Counted from the first letter of the stretch, positions 40,716-48,940 are shown. The stretch is DNA of 64,000 nucleotides from Parafannyhessea umbonata (GCF_012844235.1 NZ_JABAGR010000005.1:1-64000); one strand, 5' to 3'. The notes: a model not told the origin generated them from the sequence alone. Numbers and translations are program-made.

Positions 40716-41951
40716 ATGCAGATAAGCGACACCCAGCTCGAGCTCGTCAACACGCAGATCGCGCGCCTCCGCGCGTCGGACAACTTCTACGGACGCCGCC
40801 TGAAGGAGGCCGGGATCTCCGGCGTGGCAGACGCCGACGACTTCGGGCGCCTGCCCTTCTCGTCCAAGCAGGACCTCCGCGAGGCGTATCCGCTGGGCCT
40901 CGCCGCGGTCCCAGAGGAGAAGATCGTGCGCATCCACTCGAGCTCAGGCACCACGGGCACGCCGGTCATCGTCCCGTACACCGCGCGCGACGTGGAGGAC
41001 TGGGCCACGCAGTTCGCCCGCTGCTACCAGATGGCCGGCGTCACGAACCGCGACCGCGTGCAGATAACGCCCGGCTACGGCCTCTGGACCGCGGGCATCG
41101 GCTTCCAGGCCGGCGCGGAGAAGCTCGGTGCCATGGCCATTCCCATGGGCCCCGGCAACACCGAGAAGCAGCTCCAGTTCATGATGGACATGCAGTCCAC
41201 GGTCATCTGCGCCACGTCCAGCTACGCGCTGCTGCTGGCGGAGGAGGTGCAGAAGCGTGGCCTCCGGGACGGGATCTGCCTGCGCCGCGGCGTCATAGGG
41301 TCCGAGCGCTGGGGCGAGAAGATCCGCCGCCGCATCAACGAGGGCCTCGGGATCGAGTCGTTCGACATCTACGGGCTGACGGAGGTGTACGGTCCGGGCA
41401 TCGGCATCAGCTGCAGGGAGAACGACGGCATCCACTACTGGGACGACTACGTCTACATCGAGGTGGTGGACCCTGCCACCGGCGAGCCCGTGCCGGACGG
41501 CGAGTGGGGAGAGATCGTCATCACCACGCTCGTGAAGGAGGGCGCGCCGCTCATCCGCTTCCGCACGCACGACCTCAGCCGCATCATCCCCGGCCAGTGC
41601 CCGTGCGGCAGCCGCTTTCCGCGCATCGACACCATCCGCGGCCGATCGGACGACATGTTCAAGATCCACGGCGTCAACGTGTTCCCACGCCAGGTCGAGG
41701 AGGTTATCGCGTCGTTCCCGCAGCTGTCGAGCGAGTACCAGATCCGCCTGTCTCACCTGGAGGGGCGCGACACCATGCGCCTGTACGTGGAGACGGACGG
41801 CACGCAGAACTTCCTCGCGCTCGCGGACGAGGTGGCGCACGAGTGCCGCAACCGCATAGGCTTCACGCCGCTCGTGAAGATCGTGGAGCTGGGCGTGCTG
41901 CCGCGCAGCGAGAAGAAGACGCGCCGCGTGTTTGACGAGCGCTACGATTAG
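40716..41951 (+). CDS. paaK: Phenylacetate--CoA ligase (arylacetate-CoA ligase, AMP-forming)
   Basis: Adenylate-forming enzyme interconverting arylacetate and arylacetyl-CoA. 411 residues. The P-loop-like SSSGTTGTP is at 75-83, DIYGLTEVYGPG marks the A5 region and RGRSDDMFKIHGVNVFP the hinge/A8 region. It directly follows iorAB. In this setting it most likely acts on arylacetyl-CoA from IorAB; whether it runs toward free acid with energy recovery is inference. ATG 40716 follows GGGAGGAAAG. Confidence 0.93.
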   Translation: MQISDTQLELVNTQIARLRASDNFYGRRLKEAGISGVADADDFGRLPFSSKQDLREAYPLGLAAVPEEKIVRIHSSSGTTGTPVIVPYTARDVEDWATQFARCYQMAGVTNRDRVQITPGYGLWTAGIGFQAGAEKLGAMAIPMGPGNTEKQLQFMMDMQSTVICATSSYALLLAEEVQKRGLRDGICLRRGVIGSERWGEKIRRRINEGLGIESFDIYGLTEVYGPGIGISCRENDGIHYWDDYVYIEVVDPATGEPVPDGEWGEIVITTLVKEGAPLIRFRTHDLSRIIPGQCPCGSRFPRIDTIRGRSDDMFKIHGVNVFPRQVEEVIASFPQLSSEYQIRLSHLEGRDTMRLYVETDGTQNFLALADEVAHECRNRIGFTPLVKIVELGVLPRSEKKTRRVFDERYD

Positions 41952-42120
41952 CGGCAACGCCGCGGACGTTGCGCGATGTAGTGAGCTTGTGCGCAACCTG
42001 CACAAATGCCCATCGCGCGCGGCGCCCGCGCGCAGTCTGTTACAATCTTCTGCGATGCTGCAGCTTCCTGCGAGCGCAAGCCGGGAAGCACGTATGTCAA
42101 ATAAGAAAGGTCACTAAGAC

Positions 42121-42552
42121 ATGTCTGAGCTTCTCGACCAGCTGATTACGCCCGAAGTCCGCATGGTGCTCTACCTCATGGTTGCGTGCCTTGTCATGCT
42201 CTACATCCTCTCCATCGTCTACGTCATCCGCGACGCCCAGCGCCGCGGGGCGGAGCCTTGGTGGCTGTGGGCCGTCATCTCCATCATCCCCATCGTGGGC
42301 CTTCTGGCGTACGTGATCCTGCGTCCCAGCTCCTACCTGGTGGACCGCGAGGAGCAGGACCTGGACATCGCGCTTCGCGAGCACCAGCTCAGCCACTATG
42401 GCATCTGCCCCAAGTGCGGCGCGCCCATCGACCGCGACTTCGTGGTGTGCCCCATCTGCAACACCCAGGTGCGCAACGTCTGCCCCACCTGCCACCGCCC
42501 GCTGAACGCGGACTGGAAGGTGTGCCCGTACTGCCGCACCCGCATCCAGTAG
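42121..42552 (+). CDS. Membrane protein with double zinc ribbon
   Basis: 143 residues. Two transmembrane helices (about 15-36 and 49-66) with a PWWLWAVISIIPIVGLLAYVI core, then a cytoplasmic tail with four CxxC knuckles (CPKCGAP, CPICNTQ, CPTCHRP, CPYCRT). These form two zinc ribbons of the DZR type. The membrane part resembles phospholipase-D-nuclease N-terminal (PLDc_N) segments. Function unknown. ATG 42121 has AAAGG upstream. Stands between paaK and thrS with its own terminator. Confidence 0.8.
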   Translation: MSELLDQLITPEVRMVLYLMVACLVMLYILSIVYVIRDAQRRGAEPWWLWAVISIIPIVGLLAYVILRPSSYLVDREEQDLDIALREHQLSHYGICPKCGAPIDRDFVVCPICNTQVRNVCPTCHRPLNADWKVCPYCRTRIQ

Positions 42553-42590
42553 CGCGACATCCGATAGCGTCGCACAAGGAAGTCACCTGC

Positions 42591-42621
42591 AAGGGCACCG
42601 CGCAAGTCGCGGTGCCCTTTT
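42591..42621 (+). terminator. Terminator of the zinc-ribbon gene
   Basis: Perfect twelve-base-pair stem AAGGGCACCGCG / CGCGGTGCCCTT with loop CAAGT and a T-run. Confidence 0.92.
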
Positions 42622-42802
42622 CGTGCCGGGTGCATGGCCGCCTCGCGTGCCTGCGCATGTGGCTTTTGGCTGACGCGGAGGTCGCGGCCACATATCGCAC
42701 GAAGCTGTTGTAAAGTAGTCACGTCTGTAATTGGTTTGCGAACGGCCGTGGGCCGTCGGCAAACGCAAGTCGTGCCGTCAGGCACGGGGGAGTCGTCAGG
42801 TC

Positions 42803-42901
42803 ATGCGTTCGAACAGTGACGAGTACAGGTTCTGCCCACGCACGCGCGCGAGTCGCGCCAACGCGAACGGTATTCCCACCACCACTACGACGACTATCTA
42901 G
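42803..42901 (+). CDS. Threonine-rich leader peptide of thrS
   Basis: 32-codon reading frame with ATG at 42803 and GGGGGAG about ten bases upstream. It ends GIPTTTTTTI: six consecutive threonine codons (ACC ACC ACT ACG ACG ACT), an isoleucine codon, then TAG. It lies about 200 bases before thrS. This matches the layout of amino-acid leader peptides such as thrL, where ribosomes stall on scarce charged tRNA. The stop codon is at the first base of the following GGCGCCTG stem. Strong inference; not known to me as a described element. Confidence 0.75.
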   Translation: MRSNSDEYRFCPRTRASRANANGIPTTTTTTI

Positions 42902-42951
42902 GCGCCTGTCCTTTCGATGGGACGGCCACGCGCCGTCTTGCGGCAGGCGCC
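42901..42951 (+). promoter_or_regulatory. Candidate attenuator stem after the leader peptide
   Basis: GGCGCCTG (42901-42908) pairs with CAGGCGCC (42944-42951). Inside it GACGGC (42921) pairs with GCCGTC (42932). An alternative fold pairs GCGGC (42940-42944) with GCCGC (42949-42953), exclusive with the first. No clear T-run follows, so the off-state may be Rho-dependent or act on translation. Confidence 0.5.
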
Positions 42952-43102
42952 GCGCTGCGTTGACCCCAGGGCTTCGGCCGGGCGCGCACGCTCTTCTCCC
43001 TTGGTATGAGCAAGGTCATCACACGGCACTTACATCATTTCACGGCAATGTCTGAGGGCGGGACCCATGGCGGGCACGCCCCACACACGAAAGGTTGCGA
43101 GC

Positions 43103-44872
43103 ATGAAGGTTCTTTACAACGACGGTCACGTGGGAGAGGTTCCCGCCGACGAGGAGCTCCACGTACTTCGTCACTCCGCGGCGCACATCATGGCGCAGGC
43201 CATCAAGCGCCTGTACCCCCAGGCGGACTTCGCGTACGGCCCCGCCACGGACAACGGCTTCTACTACGACATCGACCTTCCCGAGGGCACCAAGATCTCC
43301 GAGGACGACTTCCCGGCCATCGAGGACGAGATGCGCAAGATCTGCAAGGAGAACCTGAAGTTCGAGACGTACGAGCTCCCGCGCGCGGAGGCCATCAAGC
43401 ACATGGAGGAGCGCGGCGAGAAGTACAAGGTGGAGCACATCGGCGACCTTCCCGAGGACGCGCGCATCACGTTCTACAAGCAGGGCGAGTACGTTGACAT
43501 GTGCGTGGGCCCGCACATCCTGTACACGAAGGCGCTGAAGGCGTTCAAGCTGACGGGCGTCTCTGGCGCGTACTGGAAGGGCGACAGCAAGAACAAGATG
43601 CTCACCCGCGTCAACGGCGTCGCCTTCCGCAACAAGCAGGAGATGGACGAGCACTTTGCCCTGCTGGCGGAGGCCGAGAAGCGCGACCACCGCAAGATCG
43701 GCCAGGAGATGGAGATCTTCATGATGAACGAGGCCGGCCCCGGCTTCCCGTTCTGGCTGCCCAACGGCATGCGCATCCGCAACTCCCTCATGCAGTACTG
43801 GCAGGAGATGCAGGACAAGTACGGCTACGACCAGGTGCAGACGCCGATCATCCTCTCGCGCAAGCTGTGGGAGACCTCCGGTCACTGGGACCACTACAAA
43901 GAGAACATGTACACCACGAAGATCGACGACGAGGACTACGCGATCAAGCCGATGAACTGCCCCGGCGCGTGCCTCATCTACAAGAGCAAGCCGCGCAGCT
44001 ACCGTGACCTGCCGCTGAAGCTCGCCGAGGCCGGCATCGACCACCGCCACGAGCTGAAGGGCGCGCTGCACGGCCTGTTCCGCGTGCGCGAGTTCCAGCA
44101 GGACGACGCCCACCTGTTCATCCGTCCGGACCAGATCACGGAGCAGGTGACGGACGTCGCGCACCTGATCACGGCATACTACGCGCAGTTTGGCTTCCCG
44201 TACCGCGTGGAGCTGTCCACCCGCCCGGAGAACTCCATGGGCTCCGACGAGGACTGGGAGCGCGCGGAGGAGGGCCTGAAGAAGGCGCTCGAGGCCATGC
44301 ACGTGGACTACAAGCTCAACCCCGGCGACGGCGCGTTCTACGGCCCCAAGATCGACTTCCACCTGGAGGACTGCCTGGGCCGCGAGTGGCAGTGCGGCAC
44401 CATCCAGCTCGACTTCCAGCTGCCGCACAACTTCCAGCTTGAGTACGTGGACAAGGACGGCACCAAGAAGCAGCCGATCATGATCCACCGCGCGGGCTTC
44501 GGCAGCTTCGAGCGCTTCATCGGCATGCTCATCGAGCAGTATGCCGGCAAGTTCCCCACGTGGCTCTCGCCCTGCCAGGTCAAGGTGCTCCCCGTGAGCG
44601 AGAAGACCCGTGACTACGCGAACGAGGTCGCGCAGACGCTGCGCGACGCCGGCGTCCGCGTGAAGGTGGACGACCGCGACGAGAAGATCGGCTACAAGAT
44701 CCGCGAGGCCCGCTCCGTGGACCGCGTCCCCTACATGCTCATCCTGGGCGAGAAGGAGAAGGAGGCCGGCAACATCAGCGTCCGCGACCGCGCGACGAAC
44801 GAGACCACGCAGCGCGACCTTGCCGACTTCGTGAAGGACATCTGCGCCGAGATCAAGGAGCGCCGCGGCTAG
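43103..44872 (+). CDS. thrS: Threonyl-tRNA synthetase, lacking most of the N-terminal TGS domain
   Basis: Class II synthetase, 589 residues against about 640 in E. coli; the difference is the missing TGS domain, since the editing domain begins within 30 residues (LRHSAAHIMAQAIKRLYP). Editing-site motif HSAAH and YVDMCVGPH; catalytic-core motifs ending motif 2 (RHELKGALHGLFRVREF), MNCPGACLIY zinc cysteine, and motif 3 (AGFGSFERFIGMLIE). The anticodon-binding domain is at the C-terminus. ATG 43103 has AAAGG upstream. Likely regulated through the leader peptide. Confidence 0.96.
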   Translation: MKVLYNDGHVGEVPADEELHVLRHSAAHIMAQAIKRLYPQADFAYGPATDNGFYYDIDLPEGTKISEDDFPAIEDEMRKICKENLKFETYELPRAEAIKHMEERGEKYKVEHIGDLPEDARITFYKQGEYVDMCVGPHILYTKALKAFKLTGVSGAYWKGDSKNKMLTRVNGVAFRNKQEMDEHFALLAEAEKRDHRKIGQEMEIFMMNEAGPGFPFWLPNGMRIRNSLMQYWQEMQDKYGYDQVQTPIILSRKLWETSGHWDHYKENMYTTKIDDEDYAIKPMNCPGACLIYKSKPRSYRDLPLKLAEAGIDHRHELKGALHGLFRVREFQQDDAHLFIRPDQITEQVTDVAHLITAYYAQFGFPYRVELSTRPENSMGSDEDWERAEEGLKKALEAMHVDYKLNPGDGAFYGPKIDFHLEDCLGREWQCGTIQLDFQLPHNFQLEYVDKDGTKKQPIMIHRAGFGSFERFIGMLIEQYAGKFPTWLSPCQVKVLPVSEKTRDYANEVAQTLRDAGVRVKVDDRDEKIGYKIREARSVDRVPYMLILGEKEKEAGNISVRDRATNETTQRDLADFVKDICAEIKERRG

Positions 44873-44900
44873 GGCAGCGCGACACCATCTTGGCAAGACA

Positions 44901-44928
44901 GGGGCCGTCCCGCGGGGCGGCCCCTTTT
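44901..44928 (+). terminator. Terminator of thrS
   Basis: Stem GGGGCCG / CGGCCCC enclosing CCC / GGG, then TTTT. Confidence 0.88.
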
Positions 44929-44982
44929 GCGACGGCGGCACACGTGCGCCACGGGGGCGAAACGCGCCGGGAGGGGAGAGCG

Positions 44983-45903
44983 ATGGGACAGGAGCAAACG
45001 CGCACGGACGCGGCACGCATGGACGCGCCGCACGCCGGGCGAGAAGGGCGCGACGCCTTGGCGGGGGAGACCCTGCGGGACGCCTGCCGCACCTTTGCCC
45101 GGGCCCTTGGCGGCCGTAGCCGCGCGTGGGTCGTTGCGGCGCCGGACGTCGCGGACGTGGCACGCCGGCTGGGAATCGACCCGACGGCCGTGGCGGAGCC
45201 CCTCGGCGGGACGCCCATCCGCATGCGCGACGTGCGGACGCTGGCGCGCCGCCGTGACGAGGCGCCCGTCGCCGAGCGCATTCCGCTTGCGGTTGACGTG
45301 AGCCTGACGTCCGCACTGGGATGCCCCGCCGGCAGGCTGGGGGCGGACGTTGCCCTCGCCTCGCTCGACCGCGTCGTCTGCCAGTCCGGCTGCGGCATGG
45401 CGATGGTGGGCCTCCGCCGCGAGGCCCTGCAGGGAAGGGATGGCTGCGCCGGCATGGCGGACGTGGCGTCTGCGCTGCCCGTGCCGGACGGGCAGCGGCT
45501 GCGCGCGCTTGCGGCCGGCATGGCGACCTTCGACGAGCGCCGCCGCCGCGCGAACGACGTCGCGCAGGTCATGGCGGCATACCTGCGCTGCCACCCCGTG
45601 GTGCGCGACGTGCGCTACCCCGGCCTCACGGACGACCCCTCGTACGAGGCCGCGGCCGCGAACCTGGAGGACGGCTTCGGTCCCGTCGTCGACGTGCTCG
45701 TGGATGCGGACGTCGCGTGGCGCGCGGTGGACCAAAGCGTGGACGGCTCCGTCGACCTGTGCGGACGATACGTGCCCGGCGCCACGGCAAGCCGCGTGCA
45801 GCGCCTGGCCACGGCCGCGGGCGGCGCGTGGCTCAGGGTCGAGTGCGGCTGTGGGGACGCGAGGGAGCTCGTGGCCGCGGCGGAGGCTCTTCTCCGCCCG
45901 TAG
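44983..45903 (+). CDS. Cys/Met-metabolism PLP-fold protein lacking the PLP lysine
   Basis: 306 residues. The C-terminal two thirds follow the cystathionine gamma-synthase family: LAVDVSLTSALGCPAGRLGAD (family VDNTFAT..P..LGAD), then HPVVRDVRYPGLTDDPSY (family HPxVxxVxYPGLxxHP), GFGPVVDVLV and LRVECGCGDARELV. Where the family has the Schiff-base lysine (S-x-T-K), this protein reads ASLDR, so Lys is replaced by Arg. The N-terminal 80-100 residues of the family are also missing. It has an intact frame, good ribosome site (GGGAGGGGAGAG) and local codon use, so it looks like a maintained non-enzymatic paralogue or young decay product. Confidence 0.65.
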   Translation: MGQEQTRTDAARMDAPHAGREGRDALAGETLRDACRTFARALGGRSRAWVVAAPDVADVARRLGIDPTAVAEPLGGTPIRMRDVRTLARRRDEAPVAERIPLAVDVSLTSALGCPAGRLGADVALASLDRVVCQSGCGMAMVGLRREALQGRDGCAGMADVASALPVPDGQRLRALAAGMATFDERRRRANDVAQVMAAYLRCHPVVRDVRYPGLTDDPSYEAAAANLEDGFGPVVDVLVDADVAWRAVDQSVDGSVDLCGRYVPGATASRVQRLATAAGGAWLRVECGCGDARELVAAAEALLRP

Positions 45904-45956
45904 GCCCTGCGGCCATCGTAGTGGATGGACGGCCCCGTGCCCGTCCGTATCAGACG

Positions 45957-46472
45957 TTACGCGCGCCTGTCGTAGCGCGCGAAGTCAAATGCGACGCCCG
46001 CCTTCGTGACGCCGCCGTCCTCGCGCTCGGCGAGCACCCACGAAGGGTCCTCGTCCAGGTTCGGGAAGAACGCGTCCGCGCCGGGCACCACCGTGTCGTT
46101 TCTTGTGACGTAGCAGCTGGAGCAGCGGGAAAGAAGGGCGCGGTACAGCGACTCGCCGCCTATGAGCCACACGCGAGCGTCCGCGGACGTCGCGTCGAGC
46201 GCCGCCTGCGGAGACGTCACCACGTCCACCGTCGTGCCCGCGGGGAGGTCCTCCGCCTTGGGCGGCACGTAGGCGGCGTCGTGCGTCACGATCACGTTGC
46301 GGCGGCCCTTGAGCGGACCTCCCGGGAAGCTCTCGTAGGTCTTCCGGCCCATGACGCAGGTGCAGCCGCGCGTGAGCTCCACGAAGCGGTGCATGTCCGC
46401 CTTGTTGCGGACCAGCAGCCTGCCGGCTTTACCGATGGCCCAGTCGCGCGTGACGGAAACGATGGCGTCCAT
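45957..46472 (-). CDS. folA: Dihydrofolate reductase
   Basis: Reduces dihydrofolate to THF with NADPH. 171 residues. Typical pieces: AIVSVTRDWAIGKAGRLL (normally IGxxGxLPW), CVMGRKTYESFP, RRNVIVTH, and VWLIGGESLYRALL. The acidic active-site residue usually found near 27 falls in the RNKADMHRF segment. Eight bases downstream of thyA, forming the classical thyA-folA operon in which DHFR regenerates the folate oxidised by ThyA. Confidence 0.93.
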   Translation of the reverse strand: MDAIVSVTRDWAIGKAGRLLVRNKADMHRFVELTRGCTCVMGRKTYESFPGGPLKGRRNVIVTHDAAYVPPKAEDLPAGTTVDVVTSPQAALDATSADARVWLIGGESLYRALLSRCSSCYVTRNDTVVPGADAFFPNLDEDPSWVLAEREDGGVTKAGVAFDFARYDRRA

Positions 46473-46479
46473 GGTCCTC

Positions 46480-47328
46480 CTAGATCGCTATGGGAATGTC
46501 CTTCACCTGCGGGCCGTGGCTGTAGCCCTCCACGATGAGGTCGTCGGTCGTGAAGTCGTAGAAGTCGTGCACGTACGGATTCAGGCGCACCTTCGGGGCG
46601 GGGTAGGTCGGCCTGCTGATGAGCTCGCGCACGATGTCGACGTGGCGGTCGTAGATGTGGGCGTCCGCGATCATGTGAACCAGCTCGCCGGCGTGCATGT
46701 CGCTCACCTGCGCCACCATCATCAGCAGGATGGCGTACTGGCACACGTTCCAGTTGTTCGCGGCAAGCACGTCCTGACTGCGCTGCACCAGCACCATGTT
46801 CAGCGTGGGCTTGTCGTCGCCGGGCCGTTCCGTCACGTTGTAGATCGCGTTGTACGCGCACGGGTACAGGTGCATCTCGGACAGGTCGGAGAACGTGTAC
46901 AGGTTCGTCATGATCCTGCGGCTGAACGGGTTCTCGCGCAGGTCCTTCAGCACGCGGTCCATCTGGTCGAAGTCGCCGTCCGCGTAGTGGCTCACCTGGG
47001 CCACCTGGTAGCCGTACGCCTTGCCGATCGACCCGTCCTCGTCTGCCCACTCGTCCCAGATGTGCGGCTTCAGGTCGTGGATGTTGTTCGACTTGCGCTG
47101 GTAGATCCACAGGACCTCGTCCATGCAGCTCTTTAGCGCCGTGCGCCTGAGGGTGAGCGCGGGGAACTCCTCGCGCAGGTCGTAGCGGTTGCACACGCCA
47201 AACTGCTTTATGGTGTACGCCGGCGTGCCGTCCTCCCAGTGCGGGCGGACCTTCTGTCCCTCCGTCGTGGTGCCGTTCTCGATGATGTCCCGGCACATGG
47301 AGATGAAGATGTCGTCAGCCTTGCTCAT
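46480..47328 (-). CDS. thyA: Thymidylate synthase
   Basis: Makes dTMP from dUMP using methylene-THF. 282 residues. Catalytic cysteine in HLYPCAYNAIYNV, the variant seen in the Bacillus ThyA/phage phi3T branch rather than the common PPCHxxxQ. Also RRIMTNLYTFSDL (dUMP phosphate arginine), NVCQYAILLMM and the terminal DFYDFTTDDLIVEGY. Heads the thyA-folA operon. It depends on the methylene-THF made by FolD in this window. Confidence 0.94.
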   Translation of the reverse strand: MSKADDIFISMCRDIIENGTTTEGQKVRPHWEDGTPAYTIKQFGVCNRYDLREEFPALTLRRTALKSCMDEVLWIYQRKSNNIHDLKPHIWDEWADEDGSIGKAYGYQVAQVSHYADGDFDQMDRVLKDLRENPFSRRIMTNLYTFSDLSEMHLYPCAYNAIYNVTERPGDDKPTLNMVLVQRSQDVLAANNWNVCQYAILLMMVAQVSDMHAGELVHMIADAHIYDRHVDIVRELISRPTYPAPKVRLNPYVHDFYDFTTDDLIVEGYSHGPQVKDIPIAI

Positions 47329-47405
47329 GCGTGCCTCCTTCGTGGATGCTGCCCTGGCTCCATCAGCCGTCCTGGTCGTCGTAGGTGTTCCATGCGTCGG
47401 AGTCG

Positions 47406-47699
47406 TCAGAGTACCCCGTACGCGCCGTCGGGCACGTCAAGCTCAATCGTGTCCGAGTGACGTCCCAGCTCGTTCAGGAGGGCAAACCTCGTGACGCCCG
47501 CGACGAACCCTCCAAGCGCGTTCGCCAGAAGGAGAAGGACCACCACGCCGACCGCGGCGATCACCACCGGCTTCGCGCCGGAGTTCGCGTTGTCCGGCGA
47601 CGTCGTGGCCGATGCCGTCTCTATCACTGCGGGGCGCGTCGCGGCGTCCGCCTGGGCCATGCTCGTCTGGTCGCTCGCGACCGGTTGGGTGTCTGGCAT
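47406..47699 (-). CDS. Small single-pass membrane protein
   Basis: 97 residues. Residues 1-40 are Ala/Thr/Ser-rich and soluble, 43-66 form a hydrophobic helix (VVIAAVGVVVLLLLANALGG), and the rest is an extracytoplasmic tail of about 30 residues ending DVPDGAYGVL. AAAGGA lies about six bases before the ATG, and a TATGAT/GATAAT -10-like box lies at about 47730 on the minus strand. Probably a real gene, read with or after mutT. No family recognised. Confidence 0.6.
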   Translation of the reverse strand: MPDTQPVASDQTSMAQADAATRPAVIETASATTSPDNANSGAKPVVIAAVGVVVLLLLANALGGFVAGVTRFALLNELGRHSDTIELDVPDGAYGVL

Positions 47700-47743
47700 G
47701 TATATCCTTTCTCTAACTCAGGGCATTATCATAGCAGCTGCGG

Positions 47744-48178
47744 CTACAGGCGCCCCTCCGTGAACACCTCGTCCCAGCTCATGCCCAGGCTCATGACGAC
47801 GTCGCGGTCCGCGGGGAGCCACCCCACGTCCAGGAGCTCGTCGCGCGCAAGCCAGCGCTCTGCCTCGTGCTCCCTCGAGTGGGGCGCCTCGCCCGCGGCG
47901 GGGGTGCACGCGAACACGTCCATGCTCAGGTGGAAGTCGTCGTAGTCGTGCTCCACGGTGTCAAGGTAGAACACGCCGCCCAGCTCGCAGCCAAGCTCCT
48001 CCCTCACCTCGCGGCGCAGCGCCTGCTCCGGCGCCTCGCCCTTCTCGACCTTGCCGCCGGGGAACTCCCAGCCGTCCTTCATGTCGCCGTATCCGCGCTG
48101 GGCGGCGTACACGCGGTCGTCCCTCCAGATGACCGCCGCCACCACGCGAACCACTGGCCTGTCGTCCTGCGTGCCCAT
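47744..48178 (-). CDS. Nudix hydrolase, MutT/8-oxo-dGTP diphosphatase type
   Basis: 144 residues. The Nudix box starts GGKVEKGEAPEQALRREV and ends REELG. The preceding WEFPGGK and the RVVAAVIWRDDRVYAAQRG start are characteristic of the MutT/NudG (CTP or oxidised purine nucleotide) group. It likely cleans the nucleotide pool. ATG overlaps the stop of the thioesterase gene (ATGA), showing translational coupling. Confidence 0.85.
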   Translation of the reverse strand: MGTQDDRPVVRVVAAVIWRDDRVYAAQRGYGDMKDGWEFPGGKVEKGEAPEQALRREVREELGCELGGVFYLDTVEHDYDDFHLSMDVFACTPAAGEAPHSREHEAERWLARDELLDVGWLPADRDVVMSLGMSWDEVFTEGRL

Positions 48179-48897
48179 CAGTCGCGCACCTCTATCCTCA
48201 CGATCGCGTACGGCTCTCCGTCCGGCCGCGCGAGCCTGACCGTGCGGCCGCCCTCGGAGCGAAACACCTGCGGCTCCACGGTGTCGTGCAAGAGCGCCAT
48301 CGACTCGTACTGCACCGTGATGCGCCACGGCACAAGGGCCTGGCCTGTCTGCTCGAGCGCGTCGAGCGCCATCTGGATGTACTGCGCGTTGTTGACGTGG
48401 CCGTTCGTGTCCAGGTGCTGGCGCGTCACCGTGAGCGCGGGCGCGCATGCGAAGTCGCCTTCGACGTCGATCTTGCGCCGCGTGGGCGGCATGTCCAGGC
48501 GCGGCGTGTCCTCCAGGTAGGCCATCTGGGGCTCCGGGAACTTGATGGGCCGGCCGAGCTTCGTGTCGAACAGGAACCACAGCGAGTCCGCGCGCACGTA
48601 CGGGGTGCCGTCCTGGCCCGATATGGTGAAGTTCCTGCTGGCGAGCAGGCGCTTCACGCCGTAGCACCATGTGCTGACGGCGATGGGCGTGTTGAAGCGC
48701 GGCAGGTCCTCGATCTCTATCTGCCAGGCGGAGAGAAACCACGCATAGTGGTTCCTCCTCATGTCGTCTAGGCCGATGCCAAGGCTCTCGCTCTGGAAGC
48801 ACGAGCAGTCCTGCAGGTAGTTGACGAGCCCCAGAAGCGACAGCCGCGCGTCGCTTGCGCACTCGCTGTAGCGGACCCTGCTCTCGAACGTGTACAT
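48178..48897 (-). CDS. Acyl-ACP thioesterase
   Basis: 239 residues with two hotdog repeats. Family features: TFESRVRYSECASDARLSL at the start, the catalytic-region segment RQHLDTNGHVNNAQYIQMALD (DxNxHVNN) at about 155-175, and WFLFDTKLGRPIKFPE. It releases fatty acids from acyl carrier protein, or controls chain length, in the cytoplasm. ATG 48897 has AGGAG upstream. It overlaps mutT by one base. Confidence 0.85.
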   Translation of the reverse strand: MYTFESRVRYSECASDARLSLLGLVNYLQDCSCFQSESLGIGLDDMRRNHYAWFLSAWQIEIEDLPRFNTPIAVSTWCYGVKRLLASRNFTISGQDGTPYVRADSLWFLFDTKLGRPIKFPEPQMAYLEDTPRLDMPPTRRKIDVEGDFACAPALTVTRQHLDTNGHVNNAQYIQMALDALEQTGQALVPWRITVQYESMALLHDTVEPQVFRSEGGRTVRLARPDGEPYAIVRIEVRD

Positions 48898-48916
48898 CTG
48901 TCTCCTATCGCATCGC

Positions 48917-48940
48917 AAAGGCCCCCGGACTCCGGGGGCC
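48917..48940 (-). terminator. Terminator of the lipid kinase at 48963
   Basis: Stem GGCCCCCGG / CCGGGGGCC with a three-base loop, followed on the minus strand by TTTG. It lies just upstream of the thioesterase start, so that gene needs its own promoter or readthrough. Confidence 0.8.

Larger units (their letters stand above)
42622..43102 (+). promoter_or_regulatory. thrS leader region
   Basis: About 480 bases between the terminator and thrS. It contains two hairpins (42734-42764, GTTTGC..ACGGCC pairing GGCCGT..GCAAAC; and 42771-42786, CGTGCC / GGCACG with loop GTCA). Then come a threonine-rich leader peptide (42803-42901), a larger stem GGCGCCTG / CAGGCGCC (42901-42951) and about 150 bases to the thrS start. 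The arrangement is that of a peptide-controlled leader. Confidence 0.7.
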
